A stretch of DNA of 35,994 nt from CAZWUW01 sp964636895 (lineage in GTDB: Bacteria; Bacillota; Thermincolia; Thermincolales; CAZWUW01), in assembly GCA_964636895.1 (NCBI GenBank), contig CAZWUW010000021.1, forward strand, positions 1 through 35,994, read 5' to 3'. Each line of letters begins with the position of its first letter. The stretch's first letter is position 1. Positions 1-8,171 of the stretch are shown one piece after another. Both the position numbers and the translations under genes were made by a program. Under the pieces are notes generated by a model. It was not told where the DNA came from. It saw only the letters and a list, made by a program, of their open reading frames with translations, and ran no database searches.

Positions 1-60
1 TGGTTCAAGTAAAGCCTTGTACCATCTAACTCGGCGAATGCCGAGAGTCTATTACAATCA
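1..60 (+). promoter_or_regulatory. Structured leader fragment upstream of the BMP transporter
   Basis: Two hairpins stand side by side just before the ribosome binding site. The first (1-24) pairs TGGT/ACCA and CAAG/CTTG around a six-base loop. The second (30-45) is a perfect CTCGGC-GAAT-GCCGAG hairpin. Two neighbouring helices joined by a short linker resemble the 3' part of a small riboswitch. Purine-type riboswitches often precede nucleoside importers, but the conserved purine-riboswitch core is not recognisable here, and the window edge cuts off anything upstream. I see structure but cannot assign a class. Confidence 0.3.
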
Positions 61-79
61 TAGGAGGGGGAGTTAAATA

Positions 80-1210
80 GTGAAAAGACTTATCGTCGCA
101 TTACTAACCATCACCGTGTTTACCATGTTGTTCGTTGCCGGCTGTACTAGCAAGAAAGACAGCGCGGTTCAGCAGAGCGGCTCAACTCAGCAGAGCGCTG
201 CCGGGGATGCCAACGAGAAGACAAAAGTAGGTATGACAACGGATTCCGGGACTATTGATGACAAATCTTTTAACCAGGGCACTTGGGAAGGGATTATCAA
301 GTATGAAAAGGACACCGGCGCTATCCAGACCAAATACTTGCAGCCTTCCGGTGAACAGCATACCGATTATGTAAATGCTATCAATGACCTGGTAGATACC
401 GGTTATAAAGTAGTTGTGACCCCCGGCTTCAAGTTTGAGACAGCGGTTAACGAAGCTGCTGCCAATAAACCTGACGCGACCTTTATACTGATTGACGGCC
501 AGCCGCATAAGGGAGATTTCAAATTTGTCAAGCACAATAATGTAGTTTCTGTATTCTTCACCGAGCATGAGTCCGGGTTTTTGGCGGGTGTTGCCGCGGC
601 ACTGTCCTCAAAAACCGGCAAGCTTGGGTTTGTCGGCGGTATGAAGATTCCGCCTGTAGAAAGGTTTGGCTGGGGCTACCAGGCCGGGGTCAAATACGCT
701 AACGCCAAGTTCGGTACCAATGCCAAAATTGTCAAATATATTTATCAGGGCACATTTAACGATACTGCAGCCGGCCAGACCTTGGCGGCCGGTATGTATG
801 ACCAGGGAGTGGATATTATCTTTCATGCTTCCGGTGCTGTTGGAGTGGGGGTTTTCACTGAAGCCAAGCAGCGGGCTGAAAAGGGCAAAAAAGTTTACGT
901 CATTGGTGTGGATGTAGACCAATTTGAGGCCGGGAAAATTTCCAACGGCCAGTCTGTGACGCTAACTTCGGCCATGAAAAGAATTGATGTGGCAGCTTAC
1001 AATTATATTGATGCCAAGCTGAAGGGCCAGTTCCCGGGCGGAGAGGTTATTACTCTGTCGTTGGAAAACAAAGGCGTTGGCCTGCCGGAGAAGAACCCCA
1101 ACTTAACTGAGGATACTCTGAAAAAAGTGGATGAAGCCAAAAAAGAGATTATTGACAAAAAGGTTAAAGTTCCGGGTACCCAGCAGGAACTGGATGCTTT
1201 TCTGAAATAA
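80..1210 (+). CDS. BMP family ABC transporter substrate-binding lipoprotein (nucleoside type)
   Basis: Extracytoplasmic binding protein of a BMP/PnrA-type importer (376 aa). It has a lipoprotein signal peptide with lipobox FVAGC, so the lipidated cysteine is Cys22, then a low-complexity linker rich in Ser/Gln/Gly (about 23-45). The mature domain starts around VGMTTDSGTIDDKSFNQGTW, a hallmark BMP-family start (D-x-G-x-x-D-x-S-F-N). The GTG start at 80 has an AGGAGGGGG ribosome site at 62-70. The family binds purine nucleosides (PnrA of Treponema, the guanosine importer NupN of Bacillus) or related ligands; the exact ligand cannot be read from sequence. It is first of four genes forming a full importer and is separated from the ATPase by a terminator-like hairpin, which would give more binding protein than transporter. 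Confidence 0.93.
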   Translation: MKRLIVALLTITVFTMLFVAGCTSKKDSAVQQSGSTQQSAAGDANEKTKVGMTTDSGTIDDKSFNQGTWEGIIKYEKDTGAIQTKYLQPSGEQHTDYVNAINDLVDTGYKVVVTPGFKFETAVNEAAANKPDATFILIDGQPHKGDFKFVKHNNVVSVFFTEHESGFLAGVAAALSSKTGKLGFVGGMKIPPVERFGWGYQAGVKYANAKFGTNAKIVKYIYQGTFNDTAAGQTLAAGMYDQGVDIIFHASGAVGVGVFTEAKQRAEKGKKVYVIGVDVDQFEAGKISNGQSVTLTSAMKRIDVAAYNYIDAKLKGQFPGGEVITLSLENKGVGLPEKNPNLTEDTLKKVDEAKKEIIDKKVKVPGTQQELDAFLK

Positions 1211-1220
1211 TAATATGATG

Positions 1221-1268
1221 AAGGGAAAGCAGGTTCGTTAATTCACGGACATGTTTTCCCTTTTTTTT
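1221..1268 (+). terminator. Hairpin plus T-tract between lipoprotein and ATPase genes
   Basis: Eight-base arms AAGGGAAA (1221-1228) and TTTCCCTT (1255-1262) enclose a second stem GTTCGT/ACGGAC, and eight T residues run through 1261-1268. This is a good intrinsic terminator placed inside an operon. It probably acts as a leaky terminator or as a 3' stabiliser for the binding-protein message, a common arrangement in ABC importer operons. Confidence 0.7.
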
Positions 1269-1322
1269 GGGCAGTTATGGCTGTTAATAACCGCCAACCT
1301 GTGATAAACGGAGGGCATAATG

Positions 1323-2849
1323 ATGGAATATATCATAGAAATGCTGAATATCCGCAAAGCATTCGCCGGTATTGTGGCTAACGATGATATCAGCCTGCAG
1401 GTTAAACCGGGGGAAATTCATGCTCTGCTGGGTGAAAACGGGGCGGGCAAGTCCACGCTGATGTCTATCCTTTTTGGCTTGTATCAGCCTGAACGGGGAA
1501 GCATCAGGGTTAGGGGCAAAGAAGTCAGGATAACTAACCCTAATGTTGCCAATGCCCTGGGTATCGGCATGGTCCATCAGCATTTCAGGCTGGTGCACAA
1601 TTTTACCGTCACTGAAAACATTATTCTTGGGGTTGAGTCTGTTAAGCGCGGGCGGCTTGATTTACAGACGGCAGCAAAGCGCATTGCAGAGATATCGGCC
1701 TTATATCAGTTAAAGGTGGCGCCTGACGTGGCAATCGAAGATATTTCGGTGGGCATGCAGCAGAGGGTGGAAATATTGAAAATGCTTTACCGGGATGCGG
1801 AAATCCTTATATTTGACGAGCCCACGGCGGTATTGACCCCGCACGAAACCTTGGAATTGATGGGGATTATGAAAAAAATGGCCGGTGAAGGCAAAACCAT
1901 TTTGCTTATTACTCACAAATTAAAAGAAATAAAGGCCGTCGCCGACAGATGCACCATTATACGTAAAGGCAAAACCATTGCCACCCTAGATGTCAAATCA
2001 ACCACAGAAGAAAAAATGGCTGAGCTGATGGTTGGGCGGAAGGTGAACTTTAAACTGGAAACAAAGCCGGCCAATCTGGGCGGCGAAGTATTGCGGATTG
2101 AAAACCTGAATGTCCGGGATCAGAGCGGCCTGCACCTGGTAAAAAACATTAATCTCACGGTACGTGCCGGTGAAATTCTGGGGGTGGCTGGAGTAGACGG
2201 GAATGGTCAAAGCCAGCTTGTCGAAGCTATTACCGGTTTGCGCAAGCTCAGTACCGGCAAGATAATTCTTAATGGTATTGATATTAGTGCTATGCCGGTC
2301 AGAAAACGTAATGAAACAGGACTCGGGCATGTGCCGGAGGACAGGCACCGGCGGGGCTTGGTGCTGGATTTTACACTGAAAGAAAATCTGATTTTGGAGA
2401 CTTATTACCAGGAGCCTTTTTCCAGTCGGGGCATATTAAAAAAAGAGGCCATAGACAAGCATGCGGCGTTATTAATCCAGCAATTCGACGTGCGCACCGG
2501 CCAGGGCGGGCAAACCATGACCCGGAGTATGTCGGGAGGCAACCAGCAGAAAGCTGTAATCGCCCGCGAGATTGACCGCTCCCCTCAGTTGCTGGTGGTT
2601 GCTCAGCCAACCCGGGGACTGGATGTGGGAGCAGTGGAGTATATCCACCAAAGGCTTCTTCAGGAGCGGGACAACGGAAAAACTATTTTGTTATTTTCTC
2701 TCGAACTGGATGAGATATTGAGTATGTCGGACCGTATTGCCGTTATGTATGAAGGTGAAATTGTAGGGCTAGTAGATGCTGCCAAGACCAATCAGAATGA
2801 ACTGGGGCTCATGATGTCCGGCGCCGGGGAAAGGAGCCGGCATGCTTAA
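1323..2849 (+). CDS. BMP/sugar-type ABC transporter ATP-binding protein, two ABC domains
   Basis: Cytoplasmic ATPase with two fused nucleotide-binding domains (508 aa), the layout of ribose/nucleoside importers (RbsA, NupO). Domain 1 has a canonical Walker A GENGAGKST at about 37-45 and Walker B with LIFDEPTAVLTP. Domain 2 has a degenerate Walker A (GVDGNGQSQ), a signature MSGGNQQK and the typical AQPTRGLD motif. This asymmetry, with one good and one weak site, is normal for the family. Two ATGs are adjacent (1320 and 1323); GGAGGG at 1310-1315 is better spaced (7 nt) for 1323. The 3' end overlaps the next permease by 8 nt, so the two are translationally coupled. Confidence 0.93.
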   Translation: MEYIIEMLNIRKAFAGIVANDDISLQVKPGEIHALLGENGAGKSTLMSILFGLYQPERGSIRVRGKEVRITNPNVANALGIGMVHQHFRLVHNFTVTENIILGVESVKRGRLDLQTAAKRIAEISALYQLKVAPDVAIEDISVGMQQRVEILKMLYRDAEILIFDEPTAVLTPHETLELMGIMKKMAGEGKTILLITHKLKEIKAVADRCTIIRKGKTIATLDVKSTTEEKMAELMVGRKVNFKLETKPANLGGEVLRIENLNVRDQSGLHLVKNINLTVRAGEILGVAGVDGNGQSQLVEAITGLRKLSTGKIILNGIDISAMPVRKRNETGLGHVPEDRHRRGLVLDFTLKENLILETYYQEPFSSRGILKKEAIDKHAALLIQQFDVRTGQGGQTMTRSMSGGNQQKAVIAREIDRSPQLLVVAQPTRGLDVGAVEYIHQRLLQERDNGKTILLFSLELDEILSMSDRIAVMYEGEIVGLVDAAKTNQNELGLMMSGAGERSRHA

Positions 2850-3933
2850 ATGGCTAAAGCTTGTTAATAATGACAGAATGTACAAAATAGTGGTGCCCTT
2901 CATTTCCGTTGCCTTAGGATTTTTTATTGGTGCCCTGGTAATGCTTTTCACCGGGCATAATCCGCTGGAAGCATACACAGCTCTTCTAAAAGGTGCCGGG
3001 CTATTGGGCGATGTAAAGCGTTTTGGCGATACGCTGCTGTCCATGACTACATTGATTCTGACCGGGTTATCGGTAGCTTTTGCTTTTCGGACCGGCCTTT
3101 TTAATATCGGGGTGGCGGGTCAAATGTTAATGGGTGGCTTTGTTGCCGTGTATATCGGTGTAACTTTTACCCTGCCGGCATTTATTCATTTACCGCTGGC
3201 AGTTATTGCTGCCGTTGCCACCGGGGCTGTTTGGGCGTTTTTGCCCGGTTTGCTGAAGGCCAGATATCGAATTCACGAAGTTGTTACAACTATCATGATG
3301 AACTGGATTGCGCTATGGAGTGTCTATTATTTTGTGCCGGCGTTAATTCCCGGGCACTTCAATACCGAATCCAAATCCATCAAGCTCACCGCTTCCTTGC
3401 GCACAGAATGGTTAACCAACTTTTTTGAGGGCTCTAATGTCAATACAGGACTGCTTTTAGCTTTATTGGCAGTCGTTATCGTCTGGTGGATTTTAGATAA
3501 AACCACTTTTGGCTATGAGCTAAAAGCGGTGGGTTTTAACCCGCATGCAGCAGAATACGCCGGAATAAAAGTCGGGCGGAACATGGTGCTTTCCATGATG
3601 ATTGCCGGCGCGCTTGCCGGTCTGGCCGGTGCCATTTTTTTCCTGGGCTATACAGATAATATAAAAATTGGCATGCTGCCTTCCCAGGGCTTTGATGGCA
3701 TTGCCGTTGCGCTGGTGGGGCTGAATAATCCCTTTGGTGCTTTGTTGGCCGCTTTTCTATTCGGGTTTATGCATGCCGGTAAACTTTTTATGCAGTCTTC
3801 GACAGAAGTCCCTAATGAATTGGTACCAATCATAAATGGCATTATCATCTTTTTCGCGGCAGCGCACCTGATTTTTAAATTATGGCTGCAAAAACTGGAG
3901 AAAAGCTTAAATAAGGAGGAGGGTGAAAAATAA
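2842..3933 (+). CDS. BMP-type ABC transporter permease, first subunit
   Basis: Integral membrane permease (363 aa) of the BPD_transp_2 family, like NupP of Bacillus. It has about eight to ten hydrophobic helices, starting around residues 12-35. The family loop FNIGVAGQMLMGG (about 89-101) and the conserved segment GFNPHAAEYAGI in the second half are visible. It pairs with the second permease encoded immediately after and with the double ATPase upstream. The start ATG overlaps the end of the ATPase gene and has AGGAGCC just ahead. The stop codon overlaps the next start (TAATG), again pointing to coupled translation. Confidence 0.92.
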   Translation: MLKWLKLVNNDRMYKIVVPFISVALGFFIGALVMLFTGHNPLEAYTALLKGAGLLGDVKRFGDTLLSMTTLILTGLSVAFAFRTGLFNIGVAGQMLMGGFVAVYIGVTFTLPAFIHLPLAVIAAVATGAVWAFLPGLLKARYRIHEVVTTIMMNWIALWSVYYFVPALIPGHFNTESKSIKLTASLRTEWLTNFFEGSNVNTGLLLALLAVVIVWWILDKTTFGYELKAVGFNPHAAEYAGIKVGRNMVLSMMIAGALAGLAGAIFFLGYTDNIKIGMLPSQGFDGIAVALVGLNNPFGALLAAFLFGFMHAGKLFMQSSTEVPNELVPIINGIIIFFAAAHLIFKLWLQKLEKSLNKEEGEK

Positions 3934-4883
3934 TGTGGGATATCATTGCCAGTGTTGTGCCGCTGGCACTTGCCTATACCGCTCCTCTGCTTATTATTGC
4001 TATAGGTGGTTTGTTTAGCGAGCGTAGCGGTATCGTTAATATTGGACTTGAGGGCCTGATGGGCGTGGGCGCCTTTGCTTCGGCGCTGGTTATTTCCAAA
4101 ACCTTTGGTCAGTTGGGGGATGGGGCGGTATGGCTGGGTATTCTGGTAGCAGCAATTGCTGGGGGTATTTTTTCGCTGCTGCATGCTTTTGCCAGTATAA
4201 CCATGAAAGCCGACCAGGTCATCAGCGGTACGGCCATTAACATTCTTTCCGCCGCCTTAACCGTCTATCTGGCCAGGGTTTTGCATGGCAGCGCAAATAT
4301 CCAGATTATCAAGGGTTTCATTAAACAGGATGTACCGGTTTTAGCGGGAATCCCTTTAATCGGCCCACTGTTATTTAAAAATGCATATATAACGACTTTA
4401 TTGGTTTTTCTGATTGTAGTGTTGAGCTGGTATCTATTATATCAGCGTCCTTTTGGCCTCAGGCTGAGAGCCTGCGGCGAAAACCCCCACGCAGCGGATT
4501 CAATGGGGGTCAGTGTTTTTCGGATGAGGCTGGTCGGGGTAGTCTTATCCGGTGTATTGGCCGGCCTGGGTGGTGGTATTGTGATTACGACCTATTCGGG
4601 TGAATTCTCTCCGTTGATTTACAGTGGCTTGGGATTCCTGGCCCTGGCGGCATTAATATTCGGCAAATGGAACCCGTGGGGAGTATTGGGTGCAGCCCTG
4701 TTTTTTGGCTTTGCCAAGACTGTGGCAGATATGTCTAAGCTGTTCGAAGGGCTCGATAAAATGCCAAATATCCTGTTTAATACTTTTCCATATGTTGTGA
4801 CTATAATTGCTTTGATTTTGTTTTCGAAGAATGCTGCCGGCCCAAAGGCGGCCGGAGAGCCTTACGATGTGGGTAAAAGATAA
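3933..4883 (+). CDS. BMP-type ABC transporter permease, second subunit
   Basis: Second membrane subunit (316 aa), like NupQ of Bacillus. The motif SERSGIVNIGLEGLMGVGAFA near residues 28-48 is the counterpart of the loop in the first permease and characteristic of this family. CGENPHAADSMGVSV follows in the second half. Multiple hydrophobic helices span the protein. A strong AGGAGGAGGG site lies at about 3913-3923, and the start overlaps the previous stop by one base. With the two upstream genes and the lipoprotein this completes an importer; nothing appears to be missing or truncated. Confidence 0.92.
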   Translation: MWDIIASVVPLALAYTAPLLIIAIGGLFSERSGIVNIGLEGLMGVGAFASALVISKTFGQLGDGAVWLGILVAAIAGGIFSLLHAFASITMKADQVISGTAINILSAALTVYLARVLHGSANIQIIKGFIKQDVPVLAGIPLIGPLLFKNAYITTLLVFLIVVLSWYLLYQRPFGLRLRACGENPHAADSMGVSVFRMRLVGVVLSGVLAGLGGGIVITTYSGEFSPLIYSGLGFLALAALIFGKWNPWGVLGAALFFGFAKTVADMSKLFEGLDKMPNILFNTFPYVVTIIALILFSKNAAGPKAAGEPYDVGKR

Positions 4884-4922
4884 GGTGCTTAGCAGGCGAG
4901 AACCGCAAAGGAAGTGATAACA

Positions 4923-5567
4923 ATGCTGTTATTGAATATTTTTCTTTTTGTTGGCATAATTGCCGCTGCTATATCCGGAGCTTTACTTGGAGTAAGAAAA
5001 CAGTTGGACTTTTTCGGAATAATTGTACTAGCGATAGCAACAGCCCTTGGCGGCGGGATTATGCGCGATATCCTGATAGGTTATACGCCACCGGTAGCTT
5101 TCAGACAGCCGGTATACATTCTTGTCGGTGCTGCTGCGGCATTATTGGTAATGTTTTTTCCCGGCAAGTTTTCCCGGTGGCCAAATGCCATATTGTTTTT
5201 TGATGCCATCGGTCTGGGTGTATTTACTGCCGTCGGTGCCAATATTGCGTTACAGCAAAACGTATCTTCTACGTTTATTGCTATCACTATAGGAGTGATT
5301 ACCGGGGCCGGCGGCGGCGTTGTGCGGGACTTATTTGCGCAGGAAATACCATTGATTTTCAAAAAAGAAGTTTATGCAACGGCATCTGCCATCGGGGCAA
5401 TTACCCTTGTTTACGCCCGGGATTTTTGGCCAGGTATGATACCATTGTATATTTGTTTTGGCACAACCTTATCAATTCGCCTTATTGCTCTGTATTTTGG
5501 CATACACCGGCCAGCCCGGATTGGCGAAGTTCCTAATATAGAAACAAATACACGGTTACCACAATAA
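4923..5567 (+). CDS. TRIC channel / UPF0126 family membrane protein
   Basis: Polytopic membrane protein (214 aa) with about seven helices arranged as two repeats. Each repeat carries a glycine-rich motif followed by RD: TALGGGIMRDIL in the first half and GAGGGVVRDLF in the second. This is the pattern of the UPF0126/TRIC family (YicG, YvgT), trimeric channels reported to conduct potassium. A GTG at 4914 is in frame, but it overlaps the ribosome site AAGGAAG (4908-4914), so ATG 4923, with 8 nt spacing, is the better start. It lies 39 nt after the importer genes with no terminator between, so it may be co-transcribed; a functional link is not evident. Confidence 0.85.
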   Translation: MLLLNIFLFVGIIAAAISGALLGVRKQLDFFGIIVLAIATALGGGIMRDILIGYTPPVAFRQPVYILVGAAAALLVMFFPGKFSRWPNAILFFDAIGLGVFTAVGANIALQQNVSSTFIAITIGVITGAGGGVVRDLFAQEIPLIFKKEVYATASAIGAITLVYARDFWPGMIPLYICFGTTLSIRLIALYFGIHRPARIGEVPNIETNTRLPQ

Positions 5568-5589
5568 TTTTGTAATTAATTTATATCGA

Positions 5590-5618
5590 GCAGGATTTTT
5601 TGAGGAAATAGCGAATCT
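5590..5618 (+). promoter_or_regulatory. Candidate sigma-H promoter (site 1, ahead of livK)
   Basis: GCAGGATTT (5590-5598), 11 bases, then AGCGAATCT (5610-5618). This fits the published Bacillus sigma-H (Spo0H) pattern RnAGGAwWW, 11-12 bases, RnnGAATww. Three more sites of the same form occur in the window, all on the + strand and all in intergenic DNA. Transcription would start near 5625, about 290 nt before livK. Confidence 0.5.
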
Positions 5619-5911
5619 TTTTTTTAACCTAATTTACAAGTAGTTTTTACAAAACAATAAATTAATTGTTGATTATTACCTGAAGGTTGTTAGAAACTTA
5701 TCTTGAAATATTACGCACTGCAATACTAGGACTGGATTAAGGGCAATGAAGCCTGGAATATACCGGTTAGGTATACACCAGGCTTTTATGTATCTAAAAA
5801 ACAATAATAGCTTTGTTATATTTATAAGAATTAACATGAAGGGAGTGGTTGCAAGACGTAGAAATAAAAAGAAATTTATACATATGAACACAATTTGAAG
5901 GAGGATGTTTG
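5619..5911 (+). promoter_or_regulatory. AT-rich livK leader with a strong hairpin
   Basis: This is most of the 344-base gap between the TRIC gene and livK. It holds no credible gene. Its main feature is a near-perfect hairpin at 5749-5785: AAGCCTGG pairs with CCAGGCTT, then TATACC pairs with GGTATA across a 2x2 internal loop, with loop GGTTA. Only a weak T stretch follows (TTTATG), so it may be an inefficient terminator closing the upstream unit or an attenuator in the livK leader. No T-box motif or known riboswitch core is visible. Confidence 0.45.
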
Positions 5912-7108
5912 ATGAAAAAGTATTTGGTAAGCACGGTTTTGCTCCTGGTCATGGCCTTGGTAGTGGCCGGCTGTGGCGGGGCAAAAACCACTCAGGGCGA
6001 AGGGGATAAGAAGGAAGAAGCCGCTTCCGGCAACGTGATTAAAGTTGCCACTTCAAGTCCGTTGTCCGGTTCTCAGGCCGCTATGGGCGAGTCGATTAAA
6101 TTAGGCGCCCAAATGGCTGTGGAAGAACACAAAGAAGCCTTTAAGGCTCTTGGCTTTGAACTGGAACTGGCTCCCCAGGATGATCAGGCCGACCCCAAAA
6201 TGGGTGTTACCATTGCCAAGAAACTGCTTGCTGACAAGGCTGTTATGGCAGTAGTTGGTCATCTTAATTCCGGGGTTGCTATCCCCTCATCTGAAGAATA
6301 CAACAAAGGCAGTCTGGCCATGGTATCCCCGGCTAACACTAACCCGGCCGTAACTGACCGGAACTTGCCGGTAGTCAACCGGATCTGTACCCGGGACGAT
6401 AAGCAGGGTCCTGCCGGTGCTCAGTTTGCCAAAGATAAACTGGGTGTGAAATCCGTGTTTGTTATCCATGACAAGACCGCTTATGGTCAGGGATTGGCTG
6501 ATGAATTCAAAAAAGAAGCCGAAAAAATCGGCATTACTGTTGCCGGTTATGAAGGCATTACTGCCGGTGAGGTTGATTTCAGTGCAGTATTGACCAGATT
6601 AGGCGCTCTTAAGCCTGACCTGATTTATTTTGGCGGTATGTATCCGGAGGCTGGCGTACTGTATAAACAGTCTCGGGATAAAGGAATTACTGCCAAATTC
6701 ATGGGCGGTGACGGTCTGGACAACTCCGAAATCGTCAAAATTGCCGGTGGTAAGAGTGTTATCGGCATGATGTATACAACGGCTGCCGCGCCGATTACCA
6801 CTGATGAAGGCAAGGCTTGGGCCGCTAAGTATAAAGAGAAGTTTGGCAAGGGTGTTGAGGGTTATTCAGCTTATGGCTATGATGCTGCGCTTGTATCTAT
6901 AAAAGGCATTGAAAACGCAATTAAGGCAAATGGCAACAAGCTGCCGACCCGTGAACAAGTTGCCCAGGAAATCCGCAAGACTCAGGACCTTAAGGGTATT
7001 GTAACAACCGTTTCCTTTGACGAAAAAGGCGACAACAAAAACGCTAAGGTTTACATCTTTGAATTTAAGAAAGATTCTTATCCCGGCGATTTAGTTGGTG
7101 AGCAGTAA
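5912..7108 (+). CDS. livK: Branched-chain amino acid ABC transporter substrate-binding lipoprotein
   Basis: Type I periplasmic-binding-like lipoprotein (398 aa) capturing a branched-chain or other hydrophobic amino acid outside the cell. The signal peptide ends in lipobox VVAGC (Cys21). The mature part starts with VIKVATSSPLSGSQAAMGES, the usual LivK/LivJ opening, followed by the family region with VVGHLNSGVAIPSSEEYN. The ATG at 5912 follows AAGGAGG (5898-5904) at 7 nt; a TTG directly before it (5909) is less likely. Its gene heads a complete livKHMGF operon. The ligand is inferred from family and operon; relatives bind Leu/Ile/Val, but some bind aromatic acids or amides. Confidence 0.92.
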   Translation: MKKYLVSTVLLLVMALVVAGCGGAKTTQGEGDKKEEAASGNVIKVATSSPLSGSQAAMGESIKLGAQMAVEEHKEAFKALGFELELAPQDDQADPKMGVTIAKKLLADKAVMAVVGHLNSGVAIPSSEEYNKGSLAMVSPANTNPAVTDRNLPVVNRICTRDDKQGPAGAQFAKDKLGVKSVFVIHDKTAYGQGLADEFKKEAEKIGITVAGYEGITAGEVDFSAVLTRLGALKPDLIYFGGMYPEAGVLYKQSRDKGITAKFMGGDGLDNSEIVKIAGGKSVIGMMYTTAAAPITTDEGKAWAAKYKEKFGKGVEGYSAYGYDAALVSIKGIENAIKANGNKLPTREQVAQEIRKTQDLKGIVTTVSFDEKGDNKNAKVYIFEFKKDSYPGDLVGEQ

Positions 7109-7136
7109 GCATAAGATTTTGAAATTGTGCAGTTTG

Positions 7137-7157
7137 GGGCGGGTCCTTGGTCCGCCC
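7137..7157 (+). other. Intercistronic GC-rich hairpin after livK
   Basis: GGGCGG (7137-7142) and CCGCCC (7152-7157) form a perfect stem with a nine-base loop. No T-tract follows, so it is not a terminator. Placed right after the binding-protein gene, it probably protects the livK message from 3' decay and so raises LivK over the membrane subunits. Confidence 0.5.
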
Positions 7158-7200
7158 TATTACTGCGTTGGAAAAGATACTGCTGAAAGGGGTCTGGGAA

Positions 7201-8160
7201 GTGGAAGAGTTCTTGGCAATACTGCCCCAAGTTATTATAGATGGGCTGACCCTCGGTTTCGTTTACGCGGTGGTAGCTTTGGGCTATACCATGGTGTACG
7301 GTATACTGGAGTTTATTAATTTTGCGCACAGTGAAATCTTTATGTTCGGGGCCTTTGTAGGGGCAGAGACCCTTTTGTTATTACAGCTTACGGGGCTCTT
7401 GGGGCAAATGCCCGGCCTGCTGGCATTATTAATTGCCCTGCTTGTCGGTGCGGTTTTAAGCGGCCTGCTGGGTATGGGCATTGAAAGAGTTGCTTACCGG
7501 CCATTAAGGAATGTGGGTAAACTGGTCCCGCTTATCTCGGCCATTGGGGTCTCTTTTATTCTGCAGGATTCCGTCCGTCTGGTGGAGGGCCTGTGGCGTA
7601 ATGCTTTTTATCTTAATTACCCGACATTGTTTACTCATAATATTCAAATAACCCAAAACATTAATTTGCCGGTTAAAACCTTGATTGTTATGGTCACAGC
7701 TCTTGGCATGATGATTGCTTTGACTGCTTTTGTGCAAAAAAGCAAAATGGGCAGGGCACTCCGGGCAGTTGCCCAGGACCCGACAACAGCAAGTCTGATG
7801 GGGGTCAATGTCAATGCGGTCATATCCCTGACATTTTTTATCGGTCCGGCATTGGGCGGCGCGGCCGGCGTGCTTTTTGGCATGCAGTACTCGTTAATTC
7901 ATCCGTATATCGGCTTTATTCTGGGGCTGAAAGCTTTTACTGCCGCGGTTTTTGGCGGCATTGGCAATATCCCCGGCGCTATGCTAGGCGGTATACTGCT
8001 CGGGGTTATTGAATCCCTAGGTTCAGCTTATTTGTCCACCATCACTGGAGGCGCCATGGGGGCGGAATACAAGGATGTCTTTGCTTTTGTAATCCTGATC
8101 GCCGTGCTGATTTTCAAACCCTCCGGATTGCTTGGTGAAGTAGTCCGGGAGAAGGTTTAG
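7201..8160 (+). CDS. livH: Branched-chain amino acid ABC transporter permease LivH
   Basis: First membrane subunit of the importer (319 aa), about eight helices. Typical LivH segments are visible: ALGYTMVYGILEFINFAHSE near the N-terminus, then RALRAVAQDPTTASLMGVNV in the cytoplasmic loop, and GLKAFTAAVFGGIGNIPGA towards the end. The open frame extends upstream to 7147, but GTG 7201 is the best start: AAAGGGG lies at 7186-7192 with 8 nt spacing, and the protein then begins MEEFLAILPQVIIDGL, matching the family. It is followed by livM 11 nt later. Confidence 0.92.
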   Translation: MEEFLAILPQVIIDGLTLGFVYAVVALGYTMVYGILEFINFAHSEIFMFGAFVGAETLLLLQLTGLLGQMPGLLALLIALLVGAVLSGLLGMGIERVAYRPLRNVGKLVPLISAIGVSFILQDSVRLVEGLWRNAFYLNYPTLFTHNIQITQNINLPVKTLIVMVTALGMMIALTAFVQKSKMGRALRAVAQDPTTASLMGVNVNAVISLTFFIGPALGGAAGVLFGMQYSLIHPYIGFILGLKAFTAAVFGGIGNIPGAMLGGILLGVIESLGSAYLSTITGGAMGAEYKDVFAFVILIAVLIFKPSGLLGEVVREKV

Positions 8161-8171
8161 GAGGAGCCGCG

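Noticed and set aside
182..568. Minus-strand open frames opposite the BMP lipoprotein and other large genes
   Set aside because: They are antisense shadows of well-supported genes with no ribosome sites or family motifs.
5836..5898. A 20-codon reading frame (MKGVVARRRNKKF...) ending at the livK ribosome site, a possible leader peptide
   Set aside because: No ribosome binding site precedes it, codons for branched-chain residues are not clustered, and such short frames occur by chance in AT-rich leaders.
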